Positions 1 through 10,088 of a stretch of 64,000 nt of DNA are shown in pieces. The DNA lies in the NCBI GenBank assembly GCA_004369085.1, contig ML210148.1:428977-492976 (forward strand), read 5' to 3'. The stretch comes from Coprinopsis marcescibilis (taxonomy: Eukaryota; Basidiomycota; Agaricomycetes; Agaricales; Psathyrellaceae). The position numbers were made by a program, and so were the translations under genes. The notes beneath the pieces were generated by a model that made no database searches, was not told the origin of the DNA, and saw only the letters and a program-made list of their open reading frames with translations. Position 1 is the first letter of the stretch, and each line of letters opens with the position of its first letter.

Positions 1-2
1 AC

Positions 3-122
3 GAGTACTTGTATTTCTTCGCCGACAAGGATGAAGTCGGGAAGAAAGCCTTGAGTTGCGTAGAAGGAAGCCACGCCACTTTCTTAATGCATGCAGCAAG
101 TGACCGTTTGCTGCGCGGTTAG
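3..122 (+). CDS. Possible 3' end of a gene entering from the left edge
   Basis: An open frame runs from the window edge (frame starting at base 3) to a TAG at 120-122. It encodes about 39 residues beginning EYLYFFADKDEVGKKALSC, with an ordinary protein-like composition. I do not recognise the family. No upstream sequence is available, so the start, length and function cannot be judged. It could also be a chance frame in the 3' flank of the neighbouring minus-strand gene. Confidence 0.3.
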   Translation, partial: EYLYFFADKDEVGKKALSCVEGSHATFLMHAASDRLLRG

Positions 123-506
123 GTACTGCAAATAGGGTTCCCGGTGAGATAAGCGGGTGGACTCTGACGTTGTAGGATGGTGATAAACTGGAGAACGACG
201 TGTAAGGCAGGTGAAGGCGATCAATTGACTTTTAGTGCTGCCACCTAAACAAGTTCCCCGCAGTGAACGTATACAAAACGTGGGAAACTCAAGAGCCGGC
301 CGAACCGCGGCAAGGTCGACATTAAGAAAGTCCATTTCTTGGAAAAGACAGCCTCTACCCTGACAACTACTGAAATTGGGACATCGCAGACGTCCATTGA
401 AATGAAATGTCCTACTTGGTTTAAGTTGTGTAAGTAGAAATATTTCAAAAGCATCGCGAAAAATGTTACGGAAAAAAGAAAAAAAAAAGTCCATTTCAAC
501 CCATGG
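123..506. other. Intergenic stretch without a recognised gene
   Basis: This is the 3' flank of the minus-strand membrane protein gene that ends at 507. It has an A-rich tract near 470-490 and no convincing coding or RNA signal on either strand. Confidence 0.5.
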
Positions 507-1034
507 TTATACTGGCGACAACCGTCCTTCTCGTTTCTTCTCCTCCTTTGTACAGAGATACCACAACCCAAGGCCCCACATAAAGTTGACAGTCCCTGCC
601 ATACAAGACACCCAGAGCAACGATGGAAACACACAACGGCTGAACATATCCACCCTTGCAGGAGCCCCCGCGTTCTGAACCACCGCACAGCGGGTATCGT
701 CAGTAAGCGCAGGGACTGCAATTAATCCTGCCCCGATTGAAAGGGCCAGCCAGGGAACGGTGCCCAATGCGCTCTCCCAGAGCAACCAACGCATCGACGC
801 CGTCTTTGTTATGTTTCTGTACATGTTTGCCAAGCTTGCGAAGATCCCAATGCCCGAGATGATGAGGAAGGGCACGAGGATCGTCCTGGCGGACCCACAG
901 GATGCTCCTTTACAGCCGACAAGGATCCATTGGATGCAGGAGGCGAAGACAGTTATGCTGATGATAAGATAAGAAAGCGTGTGCAGAAATCGAGCAACTG
1001 GGAGGACGGGAGTGAGAAGGGAGGTGGTATTCAT
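507..1034 (-). CDS. Four-helix membrane protein, tandem copy 1
   Basis: This intronless frame of 175 residues starts at an ATG at 1034. The frame stays open further upstream, but only from non-ATG codons. The protein shows four hydrophobic segments: about residues 13-35 after LPVARFLHT, 47-68, 80-100, and 128-155 ending in MWGLGLWYLC. It then ends in a short basic tail (KEEKKREGRL). The layout N-tail, TM1, polar loop, TM2, TM3, cysteine-containing loop, TM4 resembles fungal MARVEL-like or tetraspan membrane proteins, but I could not assign a named family. It lies head to tail with a clear paralogue at 1234-1872. Its function is unknown; a plasma-membrane or vesicle location is inference. Confidence 0.72.
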   Translation of the reverse strand: MNTTSLLTPVLPVARFLHTLSYLIISITVFASCIQWILVGCKGASCGSARTILVPFLIISGIGIFASLANMYRNITKTASMRWLLWESALGTVPWLALSIGAGLIAVPALTDDTRCAVVQNAGAPARVDMFSRCVFPSLLWVSCMAGTVNFMWGLGLWYLCTKEEKKREGRLSPV

Positions 1035-1233
1035 CGTGCCAGCACTAGTGGTATGTTCCTGCCATGGGTATTGGGGGGGGTAAAGAGGCAAGTGCGATAT
1101 CGAGCTACAGGTAGATATGCGAATATTTGGCTCGGCAGAAGTTGTGTAGTCTCCATGGTATTACACGCATAAATACATCCGTCGCTATGTAATCAACAAT
1201 GTTCTTCCGGGAGCAAAGTCCATAGCCCAAAGT

Positions 1234-1872
1234 TCAAGTCTTGGTAGGCATTTCGATAGACGAGGTTGAAAGTGGCCTGTCCCGTTTTTTCTCCTCCCTG
1301 TCGCAGAGATACCACAGACCAAGACCCCAAATAAAGTTGAGCGCTCCGGCCAGACAGCCCAGCCAAAGTAGTACGGGGAGCACGCAATCCGTGTACAACA
1401 AGCTATCCGCCTGAGATTGGGTGGCAGAACACGCTTTCGCGGTGAGGGCAGGGGTGGCGATGAACCCTCCGCCTATGGCGAGCCCGACCCAAAGAAGGGC
1501 GCCCAACACGCTTTCGCAGAGCAGCCAACGCGTCCAAGAAGTCCTCTTTACGTGCTTGTACATGTCGAACAGACCGATGACAATGCCAATACCCGCGACG
1601 ATGAGGAATGGGAGGAGATAGGCCTGCATTAGTCCGCAGAAGAGTTGGTCGTCACATTTCTTCTGTTTATCGAGGAGAAGCCATGCGAGAGCAGAGAAAA
1701 AGACTGTGAAGCTGGCAATGAGATATGTAAGGGTATGAAGAAGACGAGCTACTGGGAGAGCAGGACTCGAGGAGGACGTTGTGGTAGGGCCCATGATGAC
1801 CGTCACGATGACAGTGGCGGTGGTTGTCTGCGGGGAAAGTGTGACGATGTTATTTGGTTTAATACCATTCAT
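1234..1872 (-). CDS. Four-helix membrane protein, tandem copy 2
   Basis: This 212-residue intronless frame is a paralogue of the gene at 507-1034. Shared blocks include LPVAR.LHTL.YLI, PFLI..GIGI, RWLL.ES.LG and WGLGLWYLC..EEKKR. It has the same four hydrophobic segments and a basic C-terminal tail (DREEKKRDRPLS). The longest ATG start is at 1872. The copy 1 start aligns better with an internal ATG at 1794 (MGPTTTSSSS), so the true N-terminus may be 26 residues shorter. Only 34 bp separate the 1872 start from the divergent Nudix gene, which also favours the inner start. No family is named with confidence; the pair looks like a recent local duplication. Confidence 0.72.
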   Translation of the reverse strand: MNGIKPNNIVTLSPQTTTATVIVTVIMGPTTTSSSSPALPVARLLHTLTYLIASFTVFFSALAWLLLDKQKKCDDQLFCGLMQAYLLPFLIVAGIGIVIGLFDMYKHVKRTSWTRWLLCESVLGALLWVGLAIGGGFIATPALTAKACSATQSQADSLLYTDCVLPVLLWLGCLAGALNFIWGLGLWYLCDREEKKRDRPLSTSSIEMPTKT

Positions 1873-1906
1873 TGTTATAATCTACAACGACTACTACAAC
1901 GTCTAA

Positions 1907-3637
1907 ATGATATTCGTGATACAACCGCAGTGCAGGCGTAGGTTGCTGACGACGACGGGCAGGCGATTGCTGTCGCCCAGCCAGCGGCAGATTCACCACA
2001 TATTCCCTGCGCCCCAGCCTCTTCGCTATCCAGAGGGCTACACAACACTCTTGCCCATCGTCCTCGCTGCCAACAACCTCGTTCTACCACCTACAGCAGA
2101 GTTCGACCGTGGCTATCTAGACCGTGCTTTCTCCGCAGTCTACAACGCCAAAGGCAGGCCCCTCAACGTCGCTTCGCGAACTCCATACGGCGGGTTCACA
2201 TCCTACGAACGCGTCGTCCCCTTTTTCGTCTCCCACCAGGCCCCCCACAAGAAGGCGAACAGCGACGACCCAAACATTGTCTACAACACTCTCAACAACC
2301 CCAACATCCAAAACTACGAACCTCACACCTTTGCCCCAAAACCCATCGGATGGCTCATCCCTGAAGTTGCTGCAGCCATTTCTCGTGACCATCTCAGGCA
2401 TTTCCAGCGCGACTCTGCAAGTCCCTGGGACATTCGCTACTTTGACCCTGGTGAACTCGACGCTGACCCTGTACATGTCCTCACCGCTTTCGATGCCAGC
2501 AATGACGACACAACAGGTGGGCGAGGGCAGATGGTAAAGAGCGTCGCCTTTGCAGACTGGATCAACGAAGGCGGCCGTCATGCGCGAACAATGCATGTCG
2601 AACGCTTGCTCCTCGACTGGAAGCGCAAGAAAGTATTCGCTGAAGTCTTGAAAGGTTACCGTTCCTTGACTTTGTGTCTGAGCAATGCGCTAACACCGTT
2701 CTCTCAGGCTGGAGTGAAGAGCCATACCCAGTATTCAATCACCCAACACCAGGCGAATCGGACCCTCTTGCGTTCGCAATTGACCGAGCTGCCTTGCCAA
2801 TATTTGGGCTTGCAAACTACGGTGCTCTTCTAACAGGTGCGCTTCCCATCTCGGATATACATGCAGACTAATAAACCTACAAACCAGCATACATTCATGA
2901 TCCATCCACCAATGAAACTAAACTCTGGATCCCTCAACGATCCAAGCACAAGACTAAGTACGCTGGGCCTCACAACCGTGTCGCATTCACTAACGTACAG
3001 TAACTACAGCTCTCCTGGTCGGCTAGACGTAACAGCCGGCGGAGGCATGCGCCTTGGGGACACACCATTAACCACAATCCTGCGCGAAGCATCCGAAGAA
3101 GCGCTGCTCGATATCGACTACCTCACCGAATTCCTCAAACCAGTCGGCACAGTCCCTTACCTGCACCGTTCTCCACATCTGCCTTCACTTCCCCTACCCC
3201 AACAAGCGTCAGGCGACTCACACCAAAATGCCATCCCAGAACATCGACCAATCGCCCACCGCAAACCACACACCTTTTCGTTAAGCGAGCACCCCAATCT
3301 CCCTACCAGCCCTCTCCAACAGCACTACATCCTCCCAGGGCATTACTATCTGTACGAACTTTCCCTCCCAGTCGACCTCACCGTTAGCCCCCAGCTCAAC
3401 ATCCTCGACGGCGAGTTCGCGGCATTCCACCTCCTCCCCATACACCAGGTCCTTGAGAACCTGCTGCAGAACAAGTTCAAACGCAGCAGCGCACTCGCCA
3501 CCATCGACTTTTTGGTCCGCGGCGGGTGGGTGAACGAGGAGAATGACTCGTGTTATACGGACGTCGTTAGGGTTTTGAGAGGAGGTTTAGGAGGAGGAGG
3601 GTCTGTCCCTGTTCCGTGGAGGTCGTTTGGACTGTGA
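1907..3637 (+). CDS. Nudix hydrolase with DUF4743-type N-terminal region
   Basis: Four exons join cleanly: 1907-2654, 2708-2836, 2888-2957 and 3010-3637. Introns are 43-53 nt scale (53, 51 and 52 nt) with a CACTAAC branch site in the third. Across the joins the protein reads GWSEEPYPVF, AYIHDPSTNETKLWIPQRS and SPGRLDVTAGGGM. This is the layout of fungal and plant Nudix proteins related to the thiamine-pyrophosphokinase/Nudix fusion family (DUF4743 plus Nudix; yeast YJR142W-like, acting on oxidised thiamine diphosphates). The Nudix box is degenerate: the first Glu is Asp and the Gly after REASEE is Ala. The metal-binding REASEEA core is present. The substrate is inference. The first about 40 residues and the start are less certain. 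Confidence 0.8.
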
Positions 3638-3799
3638 GAGCATGGATGAGCGCGAAGCATTATGAAATGATTTGCATTACTACACTGCCCGTTCGTCGCT
3701 ACCTTTGATAGCTAATACGACCCTAATGCATTCCAGAAAGCAAATTATCATTCGAAAGCAAATGGCACACGTTAACCAACATAAAAACAGTTCTTGACA

Positions 3800-6349
3800 T
3801 TACTTTTTGGTCTTGGCCCCAAAGAAAGTAGCAATCGACTTTTGCTGCCCCTTCACGTTCGCAGATTTGGCAGCGGGCTTTGCAGGCGCCTTTGCCTTGG
3901 GTTTCGCAGCGGGTTTACTACCCCCCGCAACACTACCCGCCCTCGACGGCGCTCTGGAAGCTTCACTTGCCTCCTCAGCGGCATCATTCTTATCCTGGTC
4001 ATCCGATGTCTCGATGCTCTTCTTGGATTTGGCGGCCGATTTGGTGGATTTAATGGTAGGCTTGGAAGTGGTGGATGCCTTTGCTTTCCCCTTGGGCTTT
4101 TCTTCCTTCTCCTCCTTCTCGGCCTCCTCTTCATCCACTGACTCCCAATCCGTGTAATCCTCCGTTTCTACAAACAGAGCCTCAGTATGAGCGATGACGT
4201 GGAGCAACAAAAAGGTAGCACTCACGCTTGTACCCTTTGGCATCAGTGGTCATCCTCGTCTTCACGACCCGCCTCTTCTTAAGACCATTACTCCCAATAG
4301 GCACAACCTTCTTCTCCTTCTTCTTCCTCGGCTTGGCGACTTTCACCTCCGTTTCGTCCTCCATCTCCACATCTTCATCTTTCGCGAAGTGTTCAGGGGA
4401 GGCAGCCTTGGAAGGCCGCGTTTCAACTTCCTCTTCTGCATCTTCGTCGGTATCCGCGTCACGGTCGCGTTTCCTCTTTATTGGTGCGGCTGCGGCGGCC
4501 TTGCGTTGCACCCGCTCAACAGCATCTATTGTTGTTCCTCAATGACGTGCTGCAAGGAGCGAGACAAGGATTACTCACCATCGTCAATCTCCATCAAATC
4601 CCTCGCTTCCTGCTCCTCCGCTTGCCGAGCCTTCAACGCAGCCTCCGCCTTCCGCTTTGACAAATTCGTATATGCAGATTTCTTCTTGCTACTCTCTTCC
4701 TCCTCGTCTTCATCATCCGAAAGCACAACACCCCTCTTGACCTGTACCTTGTCTTTCGCTTTAGCATTAGATTTGGATTTTGCTTTGTTGCTTTCAACCT
4801 CGCTATCATCGTCATCGATAACCGGTCTAACAGAGGACGCGCCTGAAGAGACGGAACGCGATGATGCGCGGGAGGATTGGGGAGGTGATGGTCGACTCTC
4901 GTTGTCATCGTCCGACATATCGAGTGCCGCACCTGATTTCCGTTTGACTCCCCTCTGCACATTGCAGTTAACACGGATGAACTTCTAAGCATGAAAGAGA
5001 TCTTGAACTCACCTTGGGCTTCGCAGCAACCGGGGCCTCTACGGCGGGCTCTTCCTTAACTTTTGCCTTCTCCTTCTCAGTCTTCTTGACCGCTGGTTTG
5101 GAACTGAAGAACGTCTTCTGCTTATCCACAACCTTCTCTTTCTCTTTCTCCTTTACTTTTTCTTCAGCAACCTTCGCCTGGGTCTTGAACTCAATTTTTC
5201 CGCTCTGCTTCGGCTTAGTGGGTGCAGGAGCCGGCTTTGCCTTCTCCTCAACTTTGACTTTTGGTTTCACAGGAAGGTCGTCTTCCTTCATCGCAACATC
5301 TTCGGCGACCTTTTTCGCCTTTTCTTTCTCCTGTTCAACTGCCTTCTCCTTCTTTGCTTTGAGTTTCAGGTTGGATGGACCTGCAACCGGTTGAGGGAGA
5401 TTCTTTACTCCATGCACCTAACACCATCATTTAGTCACACTTGGTGAATACTTGAATGAGCCTGAGGGCTTACCTTGACCTTTGGACAAGCGATCCTTCC
5501 AAGCTTCTGCCCAAACTCCAGCCCCTTCTCCGTATCAGCCTTGCGCACAAGCGGAGTCGTCAACGAACAAAGCAGCCCAGCATCCTACCCGCTCGCGACG
5601 TCAAAGACAAATCCACCACCAGACCAGAGGCAACTCACAATGATTGGAGACGGTTGCAAACTATACACATGAACAGACGTGATGCGCCTATACCGAGCTT
5701 TAGTATCTGTCCCAACAGTTCGTCAAATCACATCCCGCCCCATTCACCAAGCGTAGGATTCGCACCTTCCAGATCCCTCTCGTTCACAATTGTAACCTTT
5801 GTCACTGGTACATCCTCATAATCCCCATCCGCCTCAAATTCGTCTTCTTCGTCCTCTTCCTCGCCATGCACACCATTCCGCTGCGTGGATCCGGGCAGAG
5901 TCCCAAACACAGCGTCCACATCCATGCTCATATCCGCATCCGTATCTGTCATCTGGCTCAAACTGGGCTGGCTCCCTCTGACAGAAAGGCCTTTGCTACG
6001 CTTGGACACAGCCAATGGTGCATTCTCGGATTCCCCACTCACGACGTAGGTCGCGAAACAAGTCTGTGAGTCTTCTGGCGCATGTGCATGGTACAGGGCG
6101 AGTTCCCTGAAGCAACGCATACGTGTTAGCGCGTTGGTCTATGTCATTTGCGTATAATCTGCGGCAAGAACGAAACGTACTTTCTCGCCTGATCGACATG
6201 TATCCCAAAGTGCCTGCTAAGCGAACGGTAGGTGACCTGCGGTAGGAATCAGCAACGGACTCAACACATAGCAAATTTGAGTGACTCACGATGTTCTTTT
6301 CGATGAACAGCTGTTTCACGAGGTAGTCTTTGATAGCCTTGGTCGACAT
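3800..6349 (-). CDS. POL32: DNA polymerase delta subunit 3 (Pol32/Cdc27/POLD3)
   Basis: This is the non-catalytic subunit that ties DNA polymerase delta to its B-subunit and to PCNA in nuclear lagging-strand synthesis. The start is ATG at 6349, followed by short exons reading STKAIKDYLVKQLFIEKNIV, then VTYRSLSRHFGIHV and ELALYHAHAPEDS. This is the N-terminal winged-helix region that contacts the Pol31-type subunit. The middle and C-terminal parts are disordered and extremely charged (Lys/Glu runs, Ser-Asp-Asp acidic blocks). The last residues contain QKSIATFF, a canonical PCNA-interacting peptide, just before the TAA at 3800-3802. At least six introns interrupt the gene. The family is weakly conserved outside both ends, so middle exon boundaries are approximate. 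Confidence 0.85.
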
Positions 6350-6807
6350 TTCGTCTTTTAAGGCCTTGAAGCGCAAGCAAAGATTTGGTGGAGACCGGCG
6401 CGTGTGGCAGAAAGCAACAGCTAACGATGGATGATGTCGCGCGGGACTACTTTCGCTGTCACTGCAGTGGCCGAACGCGTTACACGCTATCACGCGACAC
6501 AGTAACAACGCGACTGTCACGCTCGTCGCGTCTCAAGTTCATACCAATCAGAATCCATATGGATTGCATGCAATAAATATTGATAAGAGTAAGGGCATAA
6601 CGTTGAGAGATCATAACATCGATAGCGAAACTAGTGATAGAACAAGAAAATTGAGAAACGCAGAACAAAAAACATGTGTCTAACATAACAGAGCTTGGGT
6701 GATTTAGATAGCAAAAGCGGGAGATCAACAGGAACAAAAACGGTTTGTATGTATGGTAATAAGTGAGTTCATAACAATAATTCGAGAAAAATGCAATGAT
6801 TTCCTTT
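6350..6807. other. Intergenic: Pol32 promoter and 3' flank of next gene
   Basis: Both flanking genes are on the minus strand. The right part should hold the 3' UTR of the disordered-protein gene and the left part the Pol32 promoter. The stretch is AT-rich from about 6560 to 6800. I see no further gene or clear motif. Confidence 0.5.
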
Positions 6808-9012
6808 TCAAAACCTCGCAAGCATTGTACTGCTCGACCTCTTGGCCAGAGAATATAGGCTCAACTTTTCCCTCTCAGCCTCCCGAGCTTTCATCCTCTG
6901 CTGCTTAAGGTCCACCCCGGGCGACATCTGATCCGTCACCGCAGAAGAGGACCTCTTCACACCAGAAATGCTGGTCGGTGGTTCAAACGTCGCAGTATTC
7001 ACAGCAGTGCGCTTTAAAGACGACCGCATGGAACCAGAGCTAACGTTCAAATTGGTGTTCTGCGTGCGCAGGGGCGTGAGGGGAATATCCGGTCTTACAC
7101 CCAATTTCATGGGCGACGAGATCTCTCGCGAGATCTTGTGGGCGTTCTCTCCAGGTTGGGTACTTCCTTTGCCCTTTCGGTCGCTGCCAGTGAAGATGTC
7201 CTTGACAGTACGGTGCTTGGGACGGTCGTTCTCATCGTTCTCCGACATCGTAGAATTGGATCTTAGCGATGATGTCCGAGTGTGAGAGGTCCGCCTGCGA
7301 GTGGGAATTGCGGAGAACGTGTCGCTACCAGTGTTTGAGCGTTCAATCTGGCCGGAGCGACGATGACGATCACTGGAGCGGGCGTTCGATCGTCGTTTGG
7401 CGAGGGACCTAGGTCCGCGAGGGATCCTAGTCGCTGAATTGGGATGGTTGGTAGAGGGTGTTGGTGCAGTGACGATAACTTTGGTTGGCCCTGACATAAT
7501 GACCTTGAATGGGCGTATCTTGGAAGGGTCTTGAGGCGTAGACGGCTGGGCTGCAACGGTTTCTTCAGGTATTACGGCTTCGATCTCCCGCGGTTCATGA
7601 TGATACTCATCGGTCTTGAGTGGTACAGTAAAAGAAAAAGGGTTGGAGTCTTGATGTTCGTTGGTTCCGAACTTGTATGCAGAGTCGTCGGTTTCGTTGG
7701 AAATGCGGCGGGAGTTTCGTGGGGTATCGCTTGGAATGGGTATCGCAGCAATTCGTTCTCGGGCAAAGGCCGACTCGCAGCTGTCTTCAGAGAATTGTGA
7801 TTGCAGATGGTCGTGTTGTGAATGTGTGGCTTGACTGGAAGGTGAACTGAATGCGCTGGGAGGGTCGGGTAGGGGTCGTTCGTCTTGATCGACAAATTTT
7901 GATTGTCGCTTCTTATGAATGAAGTCAAACACCTGAGAAGCGCGCTGAGGCGTTCCCGGGTTCGATATCTTGTGTGAGATGTTGGGTTTCTCTTGAAAGC
8001 TTTCCCCGAAGATATGTGATGCGTCTGTTGAGATGCTAAGCTCAACATCCATTGAAGAAATGGCAGGATTGTCCATGGTCCCATCGGACATCATGCTCGC
8101 CATGGAAACATCTCCCAAGAAATGCACGCGTTCGGAAATCGGTGTCTGCAACGGCAAGGAAGAATGGGTAGAGTTGCTACTAGTTTCCCTGTCAACTTCA
8201 TTAGTACTTGGAATTGCTGGTAAAGATGAAACGGTACGTACTCGAGGAACCGTTCAGCCCAGGAGATATCACCTTCATCTGCACTAATGTCCCCGCTGGT
8301 CCTGCGTGAATTGACACTGCTTGCCGGAGCTCCCAAGAGCATACGAAGAGTGGAACCACTGCGCTTACATTGAGCCCTCTCAGTTTTCTCGGGGGCAGGT
8401 TTCTCTGGAGAAGGGTGCTCGTTGGAAAAGACAGCATCCGGGAGTCGACCATGCTCGTCGTAGAGACTGACCAAGCTGATGACCGAGGGGTCTGAACGCA
8501 GACGAAGGACGCGGCTTTCGTTGGCATTAAGGTGATTGTCTTCGTACTGCTTGCTCTTGCGAGACTCTGTATTCCTCTTCTCAGAGCGACGCTCTGGAGT
8601 GGGACAGGGACTCGGAGTGAGCTGTTCACGTTTATGAACGGTAACGTTGTAGGTGCTTCGCGAGCCCAGGGTCGTGCTGGCGATGCTCACGGTGGATGCA
8701 CCCGCTTGAGCACCGATGACAGCGTTAATAGGATGGGCTATTGTGTGATGTGAGCCTATGAATGTTAGGCTTGAATCCAAACGTACGCATTGGGGGGAGC
8801 ATGGTATAGTCGACTTCGGCTACAACGGCGTAGCGCTGCGAAGATGAACGCAAGAGGCGACCCATAGCGGCTTCATGGTCAGCCTCATCCAGAAGAGGAG
8901 TTGGAGTGAGTGTGGCGTATTCAACTGGGTCTGGCAAGGGCACATTATGTGTAATTTTGGGTTTCTTATGTTTCTTGGAGCCGAGAGAGAGCAAACGCTT
9001 GAGGAAGCCCAT
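6808..9012 (-). CDS. Large disordered Ser-rich protein of unknown function
   Basis: Three exons can be joined. Exon 1 starts at ATG 9012 with a basic N-terminus (MGFLKRLLSLGSKKHKK) and ends near 8789. Exon 2 covers about 8738-8241 and ends in SWAERFLE. Exon 3 runs to a TGA at 6808. The joins keep frame, giving MPHPINAVIG and LETSSNSTHSS. The product is about 700 residues, nearly all low-complexity and rich in Ser, Pro and Arg, with many SP/TP sites. The last about 25 residues (KAREAEREKLSLYSLAKRSSS) are predicted helical. I recognise no enzyme or binding domain. Many proline-directed phosphosites and basic patches would fit a regulatory or cytoskeletal scaffold, but that is inference. Confidence 0.7.
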
Positions 9013-9106
9013 GTCGGGTAGCAGCGAGCGTGAGTATCAAAGAGTGTGGTTGCAGATACGGATGTTCTGCAAGACGTGGGCGTCGTCGCGTCGTGTCGTG
9101 TCGGTT

Positions 9107-9134
9107 GTCGTCGTCGTCGTCGTCGTCGTCGTCG
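9107..9134. repeat. (GTC)n trinucleotide microsatellite
   Basis: About nine uninterrupted GTC units lie between the divergent starts at 9012 (-) and 9325 (+). The tract falls in the shared promoter or 5' UTR and is likely length-polymorphic. Confidence 0.9.
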
Positions 9135-9324
9135 GGAAGAGAACGTTCGCCAGCCTTGTCGCGCTCTGCAACTCGAACTTGGACCAAACAGGGGAAAACA
9201 TTTCTCCGCGCCATGTCAGGTGACCGAGATTTGAGAGTCGCGTGATGTGGGAGCGGTGAGCTGGGAGCTAAATTGCTCATGAATTGCGGGTTAGCTCTGT
9301 TCTCTCACTTGCAAGACGAGATAC

Positions 9325-9751
9325 ATGCCGCAGTCATATCTGGTCGACAATGTAGGAAGTACAGCTCGAGACTTCTGTATGCTCGAGCGCAACATTCTAT
9401 CCCACCTGAAACTCGCTTTACTTCTGTCCCTCCTCGCATCCTCGATCCTCCTCAGAGCGCGATTGGTTCCGGAAGAAGACAGAGATAAGGAAAACGGAGG
9501 CATCCCCCTCGCTGTGATCGAGTTCGGCACGGCATTGCTTGCCATTGGGGCAGGGACTTGGGAATATTACCAGGGTTACTGGGACTTGCGAACATCAAGG
9601 GCGTTCCTTGCCGCCCCAAAGTACGTGCCCAATGCTTTTCCAAATGAAAGCCAGGCTCATAATGGGGTTCTGCAGGGTCCATGTTTTCGTGATGGGGTTC
9701 GTCTCGCTAGCGATTTTCGGAACGTGTGTCGCACTGCTGGTGTTCGACTGA
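9325..9751 (+). CDS. DUF202 family small membrane protein
   Basis: Two exons (9325-9620 and 9676-9751) join across a 55-nt GTACGT..CTGCAG intron to give 123 residues. The first helix region reads NVGSTARDFCMLERNILSHL followed by a hydrophobic segment. The pattern ARDxxxLERNxLS is typical of DUF202 (YidH-like). A second hydrophobic segment follows at FGTALLAIGAGTWEYYQGYW. The 3' exon supplies a third, VHVFVMGFVSLAIFGTCVALLVF. Three transmembrane helices is the usual DUF202 layout, and the splice is needed to obtain the third. In yeasts DUF202 proteins are fused to or act with vacuolar transporter chaperones; whether this copy does so is unknown. Confidence 0.78.
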
Positions 9752-10088
9752 GGTCGTCGGCTTTATAGGAGAAGGCAGGGTGATCCTTCTGGACCAATCT
9801 GGATTCCAAATTCGTTGGCGAGAATGGCGTGATGGTTCTGAATACCATGTATTCGTATATCTTTTGCGACTATTGGTTGGATTATGGTATGGAATTCATA
9901 GTAATGAATGGATTTTCGGGATCCCATTGTGATCGGCCCCTAAGTTCAGCTGTGTGTGCCTAAAATTGGAATTGATGGTTCGATCTGGTATTTTGGCTTT
10001 TATCAGCCATTCGTGACTCGTCTCTTTCTTTCGCTTTCCTCCCATTAGATTTGTTTTTATTCTCTCCCTTCCGTATACCATTTCGTTA
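9752..10088. other. Intergenic: DUF202 3' flank and MTHFR promoter
   Basis: No gene is seen. The last about 70 bases before the MTHFR start are strongly pyrimidine-rich on the plus strand (runs of CTTTC and CTCCC), a common feature of fungal promoters near the transcription start. Confidence 0.5.

Noticed and set aside
2837..3637. A separate short gene for the Nudix catalytic part
   Set aside because: Three clean introns join it to the upstream DUF4743-type exon in one frame, so it is one gene.
3794..5394. Several plus-strand frames opposite Pol32, some hydrophobic
   Set aside because: They mirror Lys/Glu-rich coding on the minus strand (antisense of Lys codons gives Phe/Leu). They lack family similarity.
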